DNA of 64,000 nucleotides from Synchiropus splendidus. Taxonomy: Eukaryota; Chordata; Actinopteri; Syngnathiformes; Callionymidae. Below, piece after piece: positions 1-12,380 of this stretch. How positions within the stretch are numbered: position 1 is the first letter of the stretch; each line of letters begins with the position of its first letter. The notes beneath the pieces are model-generated. The model had not been told where the DNA came from and searched no databases. It saw only the letters and a list, made by a program, of their open reading frames with translations. The DNA lies in NCBI RefSeq assembly GCF_027744825.2, contig NC_071343.1, forward strand, positions 14,495,366 to 14,559,365. The letters run 5' to 3'. The position numbers and the translations under genes are program-made.

Positions 1-1117
1 TCCACATGCATCCACTGCAATGGCTGTTGTCAAATACAGACCGATTGAAAGTAACAGATGTTGATGGAAAATTGAAGTCCTCTGCGCATTAATGACCTCA
101 GCTGAGAGGAAGGTGATGACTAAAGGAGAAATGCTGCTCTGCTGCAACATTCAGTCCAATCAAGTCTGTGAGGTTGAATGTCGATGGGAGATTGGCCACC
201 TGCTGTGAGGGGAAGTGGAAGCTAAAAGACTGCTCCATCAAAAATAGATGTGGGCTGATGGATTGTAAAGCACATACCAAACATTGTCTTAAAGCCCCAC
301 ACTGTATAACTGGCTGGGTCATGGTAGTATATTGTTTGATTTACTTTTCAACAGGAATATTAGCACATGTTTTGACATGCTGAAGCATTGTTGAGGCTGT
401 GGCGCATCAAGCAGGTGGGCAAACTGGTCCTCAAAGGGTGGCACTGGTTTTTGTTCCAACCTATCAAGTTGTGTAACCAATGACATTTCAGCTGAAACTA
501 GCAACACCAGGCTGAGAGTTCCCCACCCCTGGCATAAATCATCAACTGTCTAAACAAACAAATCATAAATATCCAGAAAAGCACTGAGACAGTGCATACC
601 TCTGCCAGGGAGCTCCTTGTATAGCTTAAATCCAAACAACTTTGTAGCTCGGTCCTGTGTTGGCTCACGCAAAGAGTGAGTAATGGATCAACTTTCATGA
701 AAAGTTGATTCATGATTCATCTTAGTGAGTGGATTTACTGTTGCAGTGAGTATGTTTTGTGTAGTATTGTGTTTTAGAAATGTTCACTATTTAGCTACTT
801 CTGACGTGTGAGCAGTGGCAGTAAGAAGCCATCCATATGTTCTATGTTAGCCCCTATCTACTGTAACCATTCTCAACTCTTTGAGTTAGGCTGTTGACAA
901 GCGAAAAAACAAGAGTCCAGGTACTACAGTTTGCAAAGCTCATTGCTACATCTTTCATCACTGTAAGGTATTCCGCTACAACTGTCCCAGACTCGAACAG
1001 ACTGGCGGCACTTGATCTTCATGTCTCAAGAGACATGTCTGTCTCATAGACCATTACCCCAATGGCTCAATGGCACAGAGGTGCTGACAACCCATCCTGC
1101 AGCGTAATATATTCACA

Positions 1118-1620
1118 TTAGGGAAGAGGACTTTTGGGTCCTATACAAGTAACATCCGACTTACGACCGGGATCAGTTCGGACTAACCAGTTGTAAGTCG
1201 GATTGGACGTAAGTCGAATGCCATTCAAAAGCTACGTGCTGCAGTGCCAGACATTGAAATTTTTTTTTAAAAAAGCATCAGCTGGCCATGGTCATAAGTA
1301 CGGGTGGAGGTAAGTCAAGCAGGTTGTAAGTCGACTGTTACTTGTACTGACAACAAAGGCAGCCTTCGGCATTGCATGTTGAGGCATACACATAGGTGTG
1401 TCAATGGACTAAAAGACTGTTTTCCTTCCTGTGTAGCATTTGACGAATAAGGGTGTAAGGGAAGGGTAGACGTACAGAAGCTCTCTTCACCGAATCGTAC
1501 TGTATGTCAGTTGCTATTAATAACCCCTTACATGACTCTCCTCCTTAGTGATGGGCTTTAAATAGCAATTGACACATTTTTTACCCATAGAATGGAGCAC
1601 CATCCCTTTGCTTCCCCCCC
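1118..1620. repeat. Dispersed repeat, copy 1 (interrupted by the 199-bp MITE)
   Basis: Left part AGGGAAGAGGACTTTTGGG then CCTA, and after the MITE CTGACAACAAAGGCAGCCTT, then GCATTGCATGTTGAGGCA. This aligns with the copies near 23350 and 19965 (GACCTAAGCTGACACCAAAG and relatives). The block TTGCTATTTAAAGCCC, shared with 23570, occurs here in the opposite orientation near 1552. The right boundary is approximate. Confidence 0.45.
1146..1344. mobile_element. 199-bp MITE with TA target duplication (Tc1/mariner type)
   Basis: Ends are inverted: left CAAGTAACATCCGACTTACG, right (reverse complement) CAAGTAACAGTCGACTTAC. TA flanks both sides (1144-1145 and 1345-1346). It has no coding capacity, so it would have been mobilised in trans by a Tc1/mariner or pogo-type transposase. 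It sits inside another repeat. Confidence 0.75.
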
Positions 1621-1678
1621 CAACCTCTGTCTATTTTTTTACGTATGGCACTGCCAGTGCGTCATCATGGAACACTCA

Positions 1679-1711
1679 TCTAATCTAATCTAATCTAATC
1701 TAATCTAATCA
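1679..1711. repeat. (TAATC)n microsatellite
   Basis: Six perfect TAATC units at 1681-1710, plus a partial unit on the left. Confidence 0.9.
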
Positions 1712-2989
1712 CTATATTACGCCATGGCAGTGAGCATGGGATGGTGCTGAGTAGCCTACTATTGATGGCAAGTGCCACCAGGGAAGTACTTGAGGACGTC
1801 TTAGATGTCTGCCACCATCGTACAAACAGACAGCAACACAACTAAATATTTAGTGCTACTTAAAATGGTGAACTGGCAGCTAGTGAAGATGAATCTGTAA
1901 ACCGTCTGAGAAAAATCACAACAAATAAGTATACAGTCATTTTAAAAGAAGTCTTGGCAGCGTATGATACAGTGTCTCCTCGCAGCAGTTGCTAGGTAAC
2001 AAGCGCGTGAGGGGGGAATCCTCATTATGAAATACTTTAATGAATGTGTCATTAATCACTGATCTGCACTCGAAAGTGTGGGAACCATGATCTAAAGCAT
2101 CCATACCCGCCAGACTGTCACTACTTTATCTTGAAAACAGTTTAATGGACTCCAGAAGGAGTTTCATGCAGGTATGATGTTTGCTGTTTGCAACATCAAA
2201 GGACTTTATGTTCTCTACGTCGCATAGCAAGAGCTGCTTGGTTATTTACAATCCCTTCCTCTTGACTCCACGCTTGTCAAACAGTTGCCTCCACAGAGCT
2301 GAGAATCCACCACCCTCCACTGAACAGGCTTATTTTTAGCATCCATGGATTGTGAGAGTGCACTTGTTTTATTTCGGTCCTACTGTCTCTGCCTGAAGGA
2401 CCGCAATTATTTGCTGCCCTTCAAGTATGCAGAGTCATTTTCCTCAAGCGTACATTCACCACATGGATGAACAAGAGGAGTGTGATTTATGAAGGTTCAG
2501 TTCAACGCACAGTCACATTCCCCGGGGCCAGTCTCTCCATAAGCCTCTTTTTTCCCATCGTTTTGTTGGGAAACATCACCTCAGAGAATTGGATAATCCA
2601 CCATCCAGAATAACTCTAGATTGATTTTTTAGGCAACACTTGCTAAGGATCTTTTTTTCCTTGGTTGCATTGAGGTATCTATCGATTCCTTTATTCATTC
2701 AGCTCCAGCCATTATCGTTGTGGGGGTTACAGTTTTATCACTGACTCCCACACTTGGTTCTCTTCAGCCAGTTCTGACTGAGGGCTCTTGAGATGCTTCC
2801 ACACCAGAATAGAGATAAAAATGCATCCATTTCAGCCCTGGACAGGTTTACAAAACCAAAAGTAAGGTCATCATTATGAAACGCCAAAACACATTTATAA
2901 ATGATAGTGTCATAATCACGACCACCAAACCCCAGACAGACACCAGAGCTAGCAGAAACCAAGTCCTATACCCAAGACCAAGACCAATG

Positions 2990-3740
2990 ATGTCATGACT
3001 CCGCTTCCTGGCTCAGTGTCCCTGAGCCATGTTTTGCTTTTCTCCCTCTGTTTTCTTTTGGCACACGGCTGGAACCACTGATCACATGTGCATTAAAACA
3101 CTTGGGCTCCAGCACCGTGTGCCAGTTCGTTATTTATTTATCCCATTGTATGTTCCCAGTGTTTCGCTGTAGTTCCCTGTGTTCCTTGTGATCGTCTGAG
3201 TTCCTGCGTTTTCTCCCAGTGTTCCCTTTCCTGGGGTTTTGGACTCCTCTTTCCTCCCCGTGGTAACTCCTGGTTCTCGTGGCTCTCTTTGTTTTCGGTC
3301 TCTTATTCTGTGCGCTTGCTTGTTCTTTTGTTACTCTGTGTTTAACCCTGCTGCCTTGAGTTAGTGTTTTGTTTCTTCGTGCTTCCTCGTGCTCCCTGGT
3401 TTCTTTTGTGATTATCTGTCCTTTGTGCTTTTGTAAATCTAGTTCCCTGTGATTTAAGTTTGTTTTCTCCCGGTTCGGTGACGCTTTCTGTTTTGACTTT
3501 TTACTCATGTTTGTGCACTTCTGTTAGTTTCGTTACTCTGTTTTTACATTCTGTGTTCGCTCTGTTTCTTCCCGGTTCGGTGATGCTTTCTGTTCTGTTT
3601 TAGTTTAATTATTAAATATCTATTTTTTACTTGCTCCTGCCTCCTGTGCCTATCACCACTTGCGCTTGGGTCCCACTCCACGTCTTCCACACGTGGCATT
3701 TGCTCCCTCGTTCCCTTTGATTTGTGACAAATGAGGTGCA
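2990..3740. repeat. C/T-rich dispersed repeat, probable transposable-element relic
   Basis: A strongly strand-asymmetric stretch with many loose copies of GTTCCCTGTG-like phrases and two copies of TTCCCGGTTCGGTGA (near 3469 and 3570). It ends with CTTGCGCTTGGGTCCCACTC and TTTGTGACA, a pattern I associate with 3' parts of common fish repeats. The minus-strand frame at 3134-3508 is a low-complexity by-product. Confidence 0.35.
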
Positions 3741-3869
3741 AGTTGAAGGCTAAGATACTTTAACATCCTAACACTAACATCCAGCAAATAAAAATGACAT
3801 TCAAAGCAGTGTAGAAAGCAAGTTTAAAAGCATTTTCTTTGTTGATGTAGATACTTGTTATGAAGACCA

Positions 3870-4110
3870 ATGTTTTATTTTAGCCCATTGTATTGAATAT
3901 TTACCTCTTTGTTGTATGACTTTTACTTTACTATCTTTTGTCAATATTCTTCTTCTTGCGACAGATTGAACGCCGCTTTTGCGTAATGCTGCCCGCACAG
4001 TCTGAGGACGTATCTGCATATAAGGGGGTTAGGGGTCCTATTCCTAAGTTACACACAGACCTTGACACTTGGTTTTGAGGGCTGAGGTTGAGGGTTAAGG
4101 ATTGAGGATT
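3870..4110. repeat. Dispersed repeat shared with 52015-52240, copy 1
   Basis: Shares ATCTTTTGTCA, TTCTTCTTCTTG, GCTTTTG(C/T)GTAATGCTGCCC, ACAGTCTGAGGACGTATC and CACTTGGTTTTGAGGG, in the same order and spacing, with 52015-52240. The copies are clearly diverged. No inverted ends or duplications were found, so the class is unknown. Confidence 0.6.
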
Positions 4111-6195
4111 AAGAGAAGAACTGCAATTCACCCTTAGGCGCACCATATCTCAAAACTGAGGAAGCTCAATCTTCCACTTTGTGAGAGCATGCAGTTTTGA
4201 GGTTGAGGACTGAGGTTGAGGATTAAAGAAGGAATTGAAATTAGTTGAACAGAACTGCTTATTTTGCAGTGAGAAATAAATGGCCAAGCCTATACAACTT
4301 ATAGCTTTATGCTTCCCTATTCTATTTCAGTTTGAATCTGGTCTGGGCTTCAGTAGGTGTGGGTCAGGTAGGTCAGGTGGTCTGAACTACAACACTAATA
4401 AATAGTAAATATTGTCTTTCTCTCACAAAAGGAGGTGCTGCTGACTACTCATGCTTTGTGTACTATGGACGCAAAAAGTGGTGTTATATGACGGGTGCCA
4501 GTTTGGACGCTCCAAGATGCAGGTGAGCTCACATCGTGATAATGATTCACATTCGATTAAAAACCTGTTTGGCTGGCAGTGAGTGTTCCAAAACACTGTG
4601 TCCTGTGGGGACAGAAATGAGCACCGACTACAGTATATCACATGTGGTGTGTCTATCACAACCTTCAATATCTCTCAACACAACCCACCTCCTTCCTTGA
4701 TCCCCTCAAGAATAGTCATCTGACTCAATCGATGCCACTGATGCTGGCTTTGACCTATTTGGCCGACACAATTTGGGCTTTTTCTCGCCCTCTTCTGCTT
4801 CACCTCATGTAGTCAAAGGCCAAATAGAAGCGCTCCACCGTCACAGTCACAATACCTTTACAGTCACACGTCAGCTACACAGTGAAGCTGTTTAATTTAC
4901 ACGATCAACATTTGCTCAGCACTAAGTCATTATACCGTCATCTGCTGTGGATTTACTGTATTTACAGCGGGGTGACACGTGGCTTCCTGCGGTGGAGAAA
5001 GAATGATGTATCCCTCAGTGCTGCTGCGCGCAGAAGCAATATCTCTGACAAAGGCGGGCGACAGTTGCTTATTGATCTGAAAAAAGACATAACAAGTGAG
5101 GCAGGGATAAATCGAGCATCGGGCTCACCAGCTTGGGAATGTACAGAGTGGGATCGGTGTTATGTGTCCGTCTTAGCTCCTTCTCTTGAAACTATTGGCA
5201 TTTAAGCCCAGATGGATTTTGACTCAGGTGCAAAATGAGCTGTTTTGCAAACGCCTACATGAGCCGTTATCTTACAAATGCAATACACCAGAGACAAGGC
5301 ATCTGTTCTGGCTGCACGTGTATGCGAGTGTGTTGGGCTTGTGTGCGCGTTCCATAAAGTGGCTGGATATTTTTTGTTATTGCCATCCGTAGACAAACAG
5401 ACGACGAGCGCTGAACACAGCAGTGCGCATCCTAGATAGCAGTCGCATCTGGCTGGGGCAGCTGTTTCCAAACCTGGCTAATCAAACCTACGCCGTTTCT
5501 GGCGAGGGCGCGAACTGATAAAGTGTGGAAGTGTAAATGTGAAACAAGTCATGACAGATTCTGACAAGCAACAGACATATCATATCCCCCCCTCTGGTGT
5601 TGGCTTTTATACTCGCGAAAGCATTTTAATCCCCCTCTTAATACCATCTCCACCAGACACAACTTTGATCACTGTCATTTTGCAAACTTACCGGATTGGA
5701 AGGATTGAAATACATTATTCATCCAGTTCCCCCGATCTGGGTCTCTCCTCTGCCGCCTGTAATGCTTTTCTCTCATCTCCTTGTCAGTTCGGTCTTTTGT
5801 TCAGTCAAAGGACTCATCTTAGGGGAGCGGCGATCTGATGATTCTATTCAGTGTAGAAGAAAAGAAGGCAGCCAATAATATATAAGAGGAAGATCATTTG
5901 AAATCGATGGCGAAATTACAATGGCCTGTCAAACAATGCCGCACAATAACTTTTTTATTTCCCCACCTACATGTCGTGTCGCAGCTGCTTAATTTGAGTT
6001 AAGATGATGAATGAAATCCCTGAAGTGTCTCTTCTATTTACCCTGTTGACCAACAGGATTAGCCTCAACGTCCCTAGAGGATGGAAATAAGGCATCACCC
6101 TACAAGGCTGCCTTCTCTTCATGGGACCAATGGGGGAGTACCGCCATTATCTATCTACAACTTATTGATGTATGCTTCCCTATTCTGTTTTCAGC

Positions 6196-6366
6196 TTGTC
6201 TGTCTGTCTGTCTGCCTGCTTTTCTGTCTGTCTGTCGATCTATCTGTCTGTCTATGTGTCTGCCTGTCTGTCAGTCAGTCTGTCTGTGTCTGTCTGTCTA
6301 TCTCTCTATCTACTATCTACTATCTATCTCTCTACTATCTTCTATCTATCTATATCTGTCTGTCTG
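6196..6366. repeat. (TCTG)n/(TCTA)n tetranucleotide microsatellite
   Basis: An interrupted run of TCTG units grading into TCTA/CTAT units. It gives cysteine/leucine/serine-rich pseudo-frames that are not genes. Confidence 0.9.
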
Positions 6367-9300
6367 AGTTTTTCGTTTTCTCTGTCTATATTCCATCAAA
6401 AGTTGCATTAAAATAAAAAAAGCAACATTTTTTAAGGTCAAATAAAATGACACAGGCTCAGTGAGCAACCTGAAGCGCAAATGTATTGTAGGAGCGCTCT
6501 ATTACGGCCAGCTGCTGATTGTCCATGGATGTATCTAAAATGACTGATAAAGTCACATCATTATTACCTAACAGCCGTAATGGTGAAGAGATACAAAGGA
6601 GAAAGTGCCTTCATGACCTGCACCTTTAGAAAAAACCCGGCCGGAACTCATGACTCATCAGCTCCCTTGACAGTAAATGGCAAAAACCTACAGGAGTAAA
6701 ATAAACCAAATGACATCTTCACCATGTCAAACAGCCAAACCCTGAAACTTTTTTTTTAATATTTTGTTTCAGCCATCAACTTAAGATCTGGATTTTAATA
6801 AACACAATGAAGCGTGGATAATTACCAGATAGAAGCTCAGGGATTAAATTTGAATGAAAAACTTGCCATGACAGAAACCGACAAGAGTTAGAATTTCATT
6901 TCAACCCCTCCGGAGTTCATTTTTACTGTCTGAAATATTTTAATCTGTCAGATAATACCCTCCTCTGCAGACTCAACCCTGGCCGCTGTCACGTAGAAGT
7001 TATGCGTGGTGCTGCAGAAGGCTTCGTGCTCTCTGGATATCACATTTAATATAAGGAGAGAAACAGTAATAGAGAATCAGTCTATGGGCCCCGCTGTCAA
7101 TGTTGTTATATAAGACAACATTTTCTTATGTAACTGCATATGTTCCCCAGGTAGAGTGAAGATGTAATCATTCTAGCAAGCCCTTGGTCTTCCCTGACCA
7201 GTTACTTGAACCATCACGTCTGACTCATCACTCGGCTGCCATCATTTGCTGGGAGACACTTGCATTAATAATCCACTTTATGTTTTTGGCTTCATGTTCC
7301 TCTTATTTTGTTCCAGACTGAGGAGCGGTGGTGAGTCTTTAAGAACCCCAAATGCAGATGAAGCTCTTCTTCTGATGAGGCTTCAGAATCATTCTGGAGA
7401 TGCTGGTCTTCATCTTGTCGCTTCACAGAGTCAGAATTCTTCAGAGGCTGCTTGAGAGGCTAAACTCAGTCAAGCACAGCACCGCCGAGGCAGTAGGGGA
7501 GGTTACCCTCTTGCCAGAAACACCAGCCACACCATCTTCAACGCATGTCCTAGTCTGACCTTGGTCCACTTGGACAAGCTTGAAAGAGATCTAGAAGTGA
7601 CCTCAGCTGGCCGCCTCACCCTCTGTCTGAGGGAGAGTCCAGACACCCTGCTGAGGATAAGTCATTTTCAGCACCTTTGATCTGTCATCTCATTTCACTT
7701 CCCAACGCTCAGGTGAGCAAGGGAATGAAGATTCACAGGTAAATGAAGAGTTTTGCCTTCCCTCACGTGTGAACAAGACCTCAAAATAATTGACCTCCTG
7801 CACTCGAGGAAGTCACTACATTCTCCATTTTTTTGACAAAAAGAATATCGGAGAATACCGATACCGATCCTTATCGCTGCGTGTTGGAACTCACTTGCGC
7901 AGCTGACAATTGGCCATCATCTATGGACAAAAAAAATGGCAAAGTGACAAGGCTCACCCCCCATACCTTCTCCAGATCTGCCATAAAAACACCAAATGAC
8001 ATCTGTAGTCCCTTCACATACAGTGGGCGAGCGCATATGTTCATTGTTCATGAATGCACTCAGTCGTAAAACATACCTTTTGAATCAGGCAAATATCAAG
8101 TTGACATCTTTGATCCAGTGTGAGTCTATTCTGACACAAGCAAACCAGGCATTTCCAACCTGGCTACATTATTTATGGCTTAATGAAGTTAATGATTCTG
8201 GATGAGAAAACATTGACAAGCAAATCCCATTGCCGGTGTGAATGGAACAGCAAATGCATCAACGGCTCTATGAAATTGTGTTAGCGGTTGCTTTATCATG
8301 AAGCGATGACAGCTGTTTTCTGGGCTCCGGGCTGAAACTGTGTCAGATATGATTAATCAAGAAACGTGATAATGCACATGATAAGAAAAAAGATTAGTGA
8401 AAGATTTATTGGCAATGGAGGGTGAACAGGTTTCGCAGACACTGTGATCACTCTGGCAAATATAACTTGTTTTATTCTGGGTATAACAGAGCTTTTACTG
8501 GAATGGAGGCGATGCAAAAGTACAAGAGGAAGTAACCATTGAGGGTCATGGAAGTGGGAACTGAAGACATCAACAGGCTTTCAATGGCAAAACATGACGG
8601 GAAATGCCAAGAGACAAAGACGATGTAATGGAGGTGTGAAGTGAGTGAGTGAGTTGACATAAAGCCATATCAGAGACGTCTAGCAATGATAGCAACTAGG
8701 GATTTGAAGGTTTTCCCATAATGTCACAGACTTCCTTTTGCCATTCCGTTTTAAATTTAAACCCTGACTGCAGCACTGTTTTAAAAAATAACATTTTGTC
8801 CTGTGTGTTTATATATACTGTACCTCAAAGCAAGGAGCCCAGCCTGGTTGAACCCAGCCTCGAGACTTTTTCTATGTGGAGTTTGGATGCCCTTCTCGTA
8901 CTTTGTTTCCCCCAGAAGTAGAAAAACACATGCACGGGTCACTAGACGGCTTTTTATTGGATGAGCAGACGCCTGTCTGTGCCCTTGGTTGGACGTCCTT
9001 GTTTCACTCCCAATATCAGCTGCAAATTGCTTGAGCCTGACGCAGTTCATGGACATGTTCTGACACACACAAACTGTTGGTCGCCTGTATCTTTTCATGA
9101 ACAGTATTTTTCTTCACTAAGACATCACCTGAAAAAGAAAGAATGCGTCATTGTAATAAATGCAGTTTTCAAGATTAAGGAGCAAAGGAGGTCGTATTCA
9201 TGAAAAGACAGGGTTTGTGCTCAAACTGTATTGAATCCTCCGTCAATCCTTGTTGACAACACAGCGTGTGAGTACGTCCCACGAAAAAGGGCTCAATAGA

Positions 9301-9951
9301 GATTTTTGTAGTAGTTTTTTTGAAGTGGAAAACTGAAAATATATATCATCCAATGTCCGTTATTATATGTATCTTTAAAAAGAAATGGTGAATACTAAAC
9401 TGTGCACACTATTTAGGAAATAAAGCATTCTTCAACACTGCATCGTGCATCCAGTAAATAATTTAACTTTGTATGTTATACAACAGAGAAGGGGGTGGTT
9501 TATTTGATCTTTCATGATGGTGAGTGGATGTAAACACTTGTGGTTGAGAGCATCCCTCAACTTCAAAAACCTATCCTGAAGGCTTTTGAAGACGCTGGTG
9601 TTGTTTAACCTATATACCGTAGGAGGACCGCCTCCTGATGGCTTAGCAGATGCCTGGGCGCTAACGTATGTTCCTGTTGAAATGATACGCTGTCTAGTTG
9701 CATTACTATCCACTCAGCTGACGCTGTGTTTAAAACAACTGCCAGTGAAGCTAATAGGATTCAACAGAGTTGCACCCCCGACCTGCTCCGAGGCGTGCTC
9801 AAGAGCCAATGGGCTAATTAACCGCTTTACGTTTTCAGTGTTTTACAGCAAAGGAGTCGAGCTGAATCACACAAAACCAATGCATTGTTTATAATGTCAA
9901 TACATTGTAAACACAGCCCATGAGTCTTTAACAGGGAACAAGGGTTTAAAC

Positions 9952-10255
9952 TAGGGGTGAGATTCAATTAAAAAAAAAAGACAATTTCAATTTGAATGAA
10001 TTTGGTATATTAGTGAAACTAATGATGGATCCATACATGCATTTAAACAACAAAATATTGTTTATTTTGCATCAGTTTGACAATAGCACAATTTCAATTT
10101 TATAAGAATTTCAAGTCCATTCAGAGTAGTGGAAACCCTGGCCTGTAGCGAAAAACATCCCTGTACAAATGCAAACTGCAACTGCTTTTGTTTGCGTTTG
10201 TTCAGGGATTAATTTATTAATTAATCGCAATTAATCTGTTAAAGTCCCACCACTA
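9952..10255. mobile_element. 304-bp hAT-type MITE with 8-bp duplication (family A, copy 1)
   Basis: Flanked by an exact 8-bp direct duplication GTTTAAAC (9944-9951 and 10256-10263). The ends are TAGGGGTGAGATT and, reverse complemented, TAGTGGTGGGACTTT. A TAG-N-G terminus with 8-bp duplication is the hAT signature. The interior has GAATTTGGTATATTA and TTAATCGCAATTAATC. There is no transposase. Confidence 0.85.
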
Positions 10256-10340
10256 GTTTAAACATAATGCACCGCCAGCCTCTGTTTTCATTTCTCGCAC
10301 CTAATTTTAGCATTGAGTTTTAAGTGGTTAACTCTTTGTA

Positions 10341-11033
10341 CAGTGGTACCTCGGTTTTCAACCACAATCCGTTCCAGACGGCTGTTCGAAAAGCGATTTG
10401 TTCGAAATCTGAATCGATTTTTCCCATTACAATGAATGGAAAAAAGAAATAATGCGTTCTAAGCCTTAAAAAAAGGCTTTTGTAGGAGTGAATGTAGAGT
10501 GTCTGCTGCAGGTGCACTGTTCCTCTATGTGTGTGGCCGCTGCATGTGGGAGGGGTTGCCGAGTGAGTGACGTCTCTCCAGAAGTGAAGAGGTGCCCGGT
10601 GCGTGTCCAGCTCTGAATGTGCGCTTCTGTGCAGTTTGGCTGTGACAAAGTCAGAAACCAAGTAACACTCTGTCCCAGACTCGCCTCATCCCTGTCCCAG
10701 CTCCAGCCCACAACAGGACATCAAACCCTGGAGTGTGAGCTCCAGCCTCGGAGGTGTGGAGAGCGAGCACCTCCCCTGTGACACTCTTCCACGGTCCAGT
10801 GCGGAGACAGGAAAGGTTTTACACCTCAATGTGAAGAAGAAACAGTCAGTACAGTAACAAGGGCGTCGTGGGTCAGCTGATCGGTCCGTGCACGTTATGT
10901 TTTTTCCGGCTTTTTTCGGGGGCGTTCCAGTTCTGGATTTTCTTTGGAAATCCGAAGCAAAAAAATCTTGAATTTTTTGTTCGAAATCTGATTTGTTCGA
11001 ATTCCGGGACGTTCGAAAACCAAGGTACCACTG
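10341..11033 (+). mobile_element. 693-bp TA-flanked element (family B, copy 1)
   Basis: TIR CAGTGGTACCTCGGTTTTC on the left; the right end reads, in reverse complement, CAGTGGTACCTTGGTTTTCG. TA duplications lie at 10339-10340 and 11034-11035. Terminal sequence and TA target suggest a non-autonomous Tc1/mariner-pogo (Tigger-like) element. Open frames inside it are shared with copy 2 but are not transposase. Confidence 0.8.
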
Positions 11034-11838
11034 TATTCTTTAACGCACAAACATTTGTGTGCTTCCGCAAGTTTTGTGTCTAAAACACATCCAGCTGAAC
11101 AGCATGACATGATGAGTCATGAGATCAATGTGAACTGCAGGTGATCTAGTTGTTGGTTAACCTTAACTAGTATTGAATTTTATTTCACATTGGGCATTAA
11201 ATTCACCTTCTTTCATACATCATTATTTTGACCTCCCATGTCAATACAATGTCAGCGCTATAACAACCATGTTATTCATTCATTGTAGCAGAAGCGGTTG
11301 TTAGTCTTTTATTCTAACAAGATATTGAGTAGTTTACAATAAGTTGACGCATTTAATGAAAACCAGACGTCATGGAGCGAACATGACCACGAGGCCTGAT
11401 GTAGGTCCAGTGGCAGCGGTGATAATCTCCGGTGTAAATTATTGCTTTCATTGGTGAGGAACAGCTGGCAATTCTTTTACACTGCACCACCTTTGATGGT
11501 CAAACCATATTGACAACAACTCTGATGTCCGCCCCCGACCTATTTTATACCAAAGCTGTTTCTTATTAGTTCCTACCCAAAGCTTGTGACAAAAGATGAG
11601 GGTCAACAAAGCGCTGCCGTTTGGCTCAACTCTGTGTGCACAACACTGTGTAAGGAACAATAGCTCCTCTACCTGTAGAGGGACATCCATCCTTCCAGTC
11701 ACTCTAGAGAGAATTCCCCTCTCAGTTCCGTTGGATCGCGGACTCTTCTTTGGAAATAGGTCCAAAATGTGATACCATACCAAAGCGCTGCAGTGCATAG
11801 CTGAATGTCATTCATGACCAGAATTGGTCAGATATATG

Positions 11839-12380
11839 TAGGGATGGGCATCGGGAACCAGTTCTAACTCAGAAATGGTTAAAAATTGTCCAATTTTCTG
11901 GAATCGAATAAGGTCATGCTAATTTTTGGTTCCTTTTGTCGGTTCAGCTGCATCTGATCACAGCTATCGGATCATAAAGTGTGCCTACGTTTTGTTTGCA
12001 AAGAGGACGATTTTAAGACGACCGAACCCCTGATATCACAGAATAATGTTTTATCAGTCACTCCGGACACTGTCGAGCTAACAGCTAGCTTAATGGTTAG
12101 CACGGCGCTAACTTGTTGTCATTTCAAATTGATTTGTTATTTTATTTCAATGCCACACATGTCAGATTTGCGCTGCTACAGTGAATGTTTTCACACTGGT
12201 GTAGAGAAGTGTCATCAGTCAGGAAGCTTGCTTAGTGTCCAATACGTTTCAGTAAGCAGAATATGCATCTATACCCCAATACCCAAATGTATTGTTACTA
12301 ACTGACCTGTTTTTCTTCGTTTTTCCCCATTGAGAGGAACCAACTCATACAAGTTAAAATCGTATCCATTCCCATCCCTA
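11839..12380. mobile_element. 542-bp hAT-type MITE with 8-bp duplication
   Basis: Flanked by an exact 8-bp duplication GATATATG (11831-11838 and 12381-12388). The ends are TAGGGATGGGCATCG and, in reverse complement, TAGGGATGGGAATGG. This matches hAT hallmarks. A 108-codon open frame inside shows no transposase similarity. Within 1.4 kb of the kcnj3 stop it may fall in the 3' UTR. Confidence 0.85.

Noticed and set aside
3134..3508. 124-codon basic minus-strand frame
   Set aside because: It is the complement of a C/T-rich repeat and translates to low-complexity Lys/Arg/Glu.
6081..6416. Cysteine/leucine/serine-rich 111-codon frame
   Set aside because: Direct translation of the TCTG/TCTA microsatellite.
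10320..10711. Shared frames ([14 protein letters not shown]...) in the two family B elements
   Set aside because: They recur at 26431 only because the element is repeated; no transposase motif (no DDE spacing) is visible, and the other strand is equally open.
11979..12305. 108-codon frame inside the 542-bp hAT MITE
   Set aside because: No BED zinc finger or hAT dimerisation motif; element too short to be autonomous.
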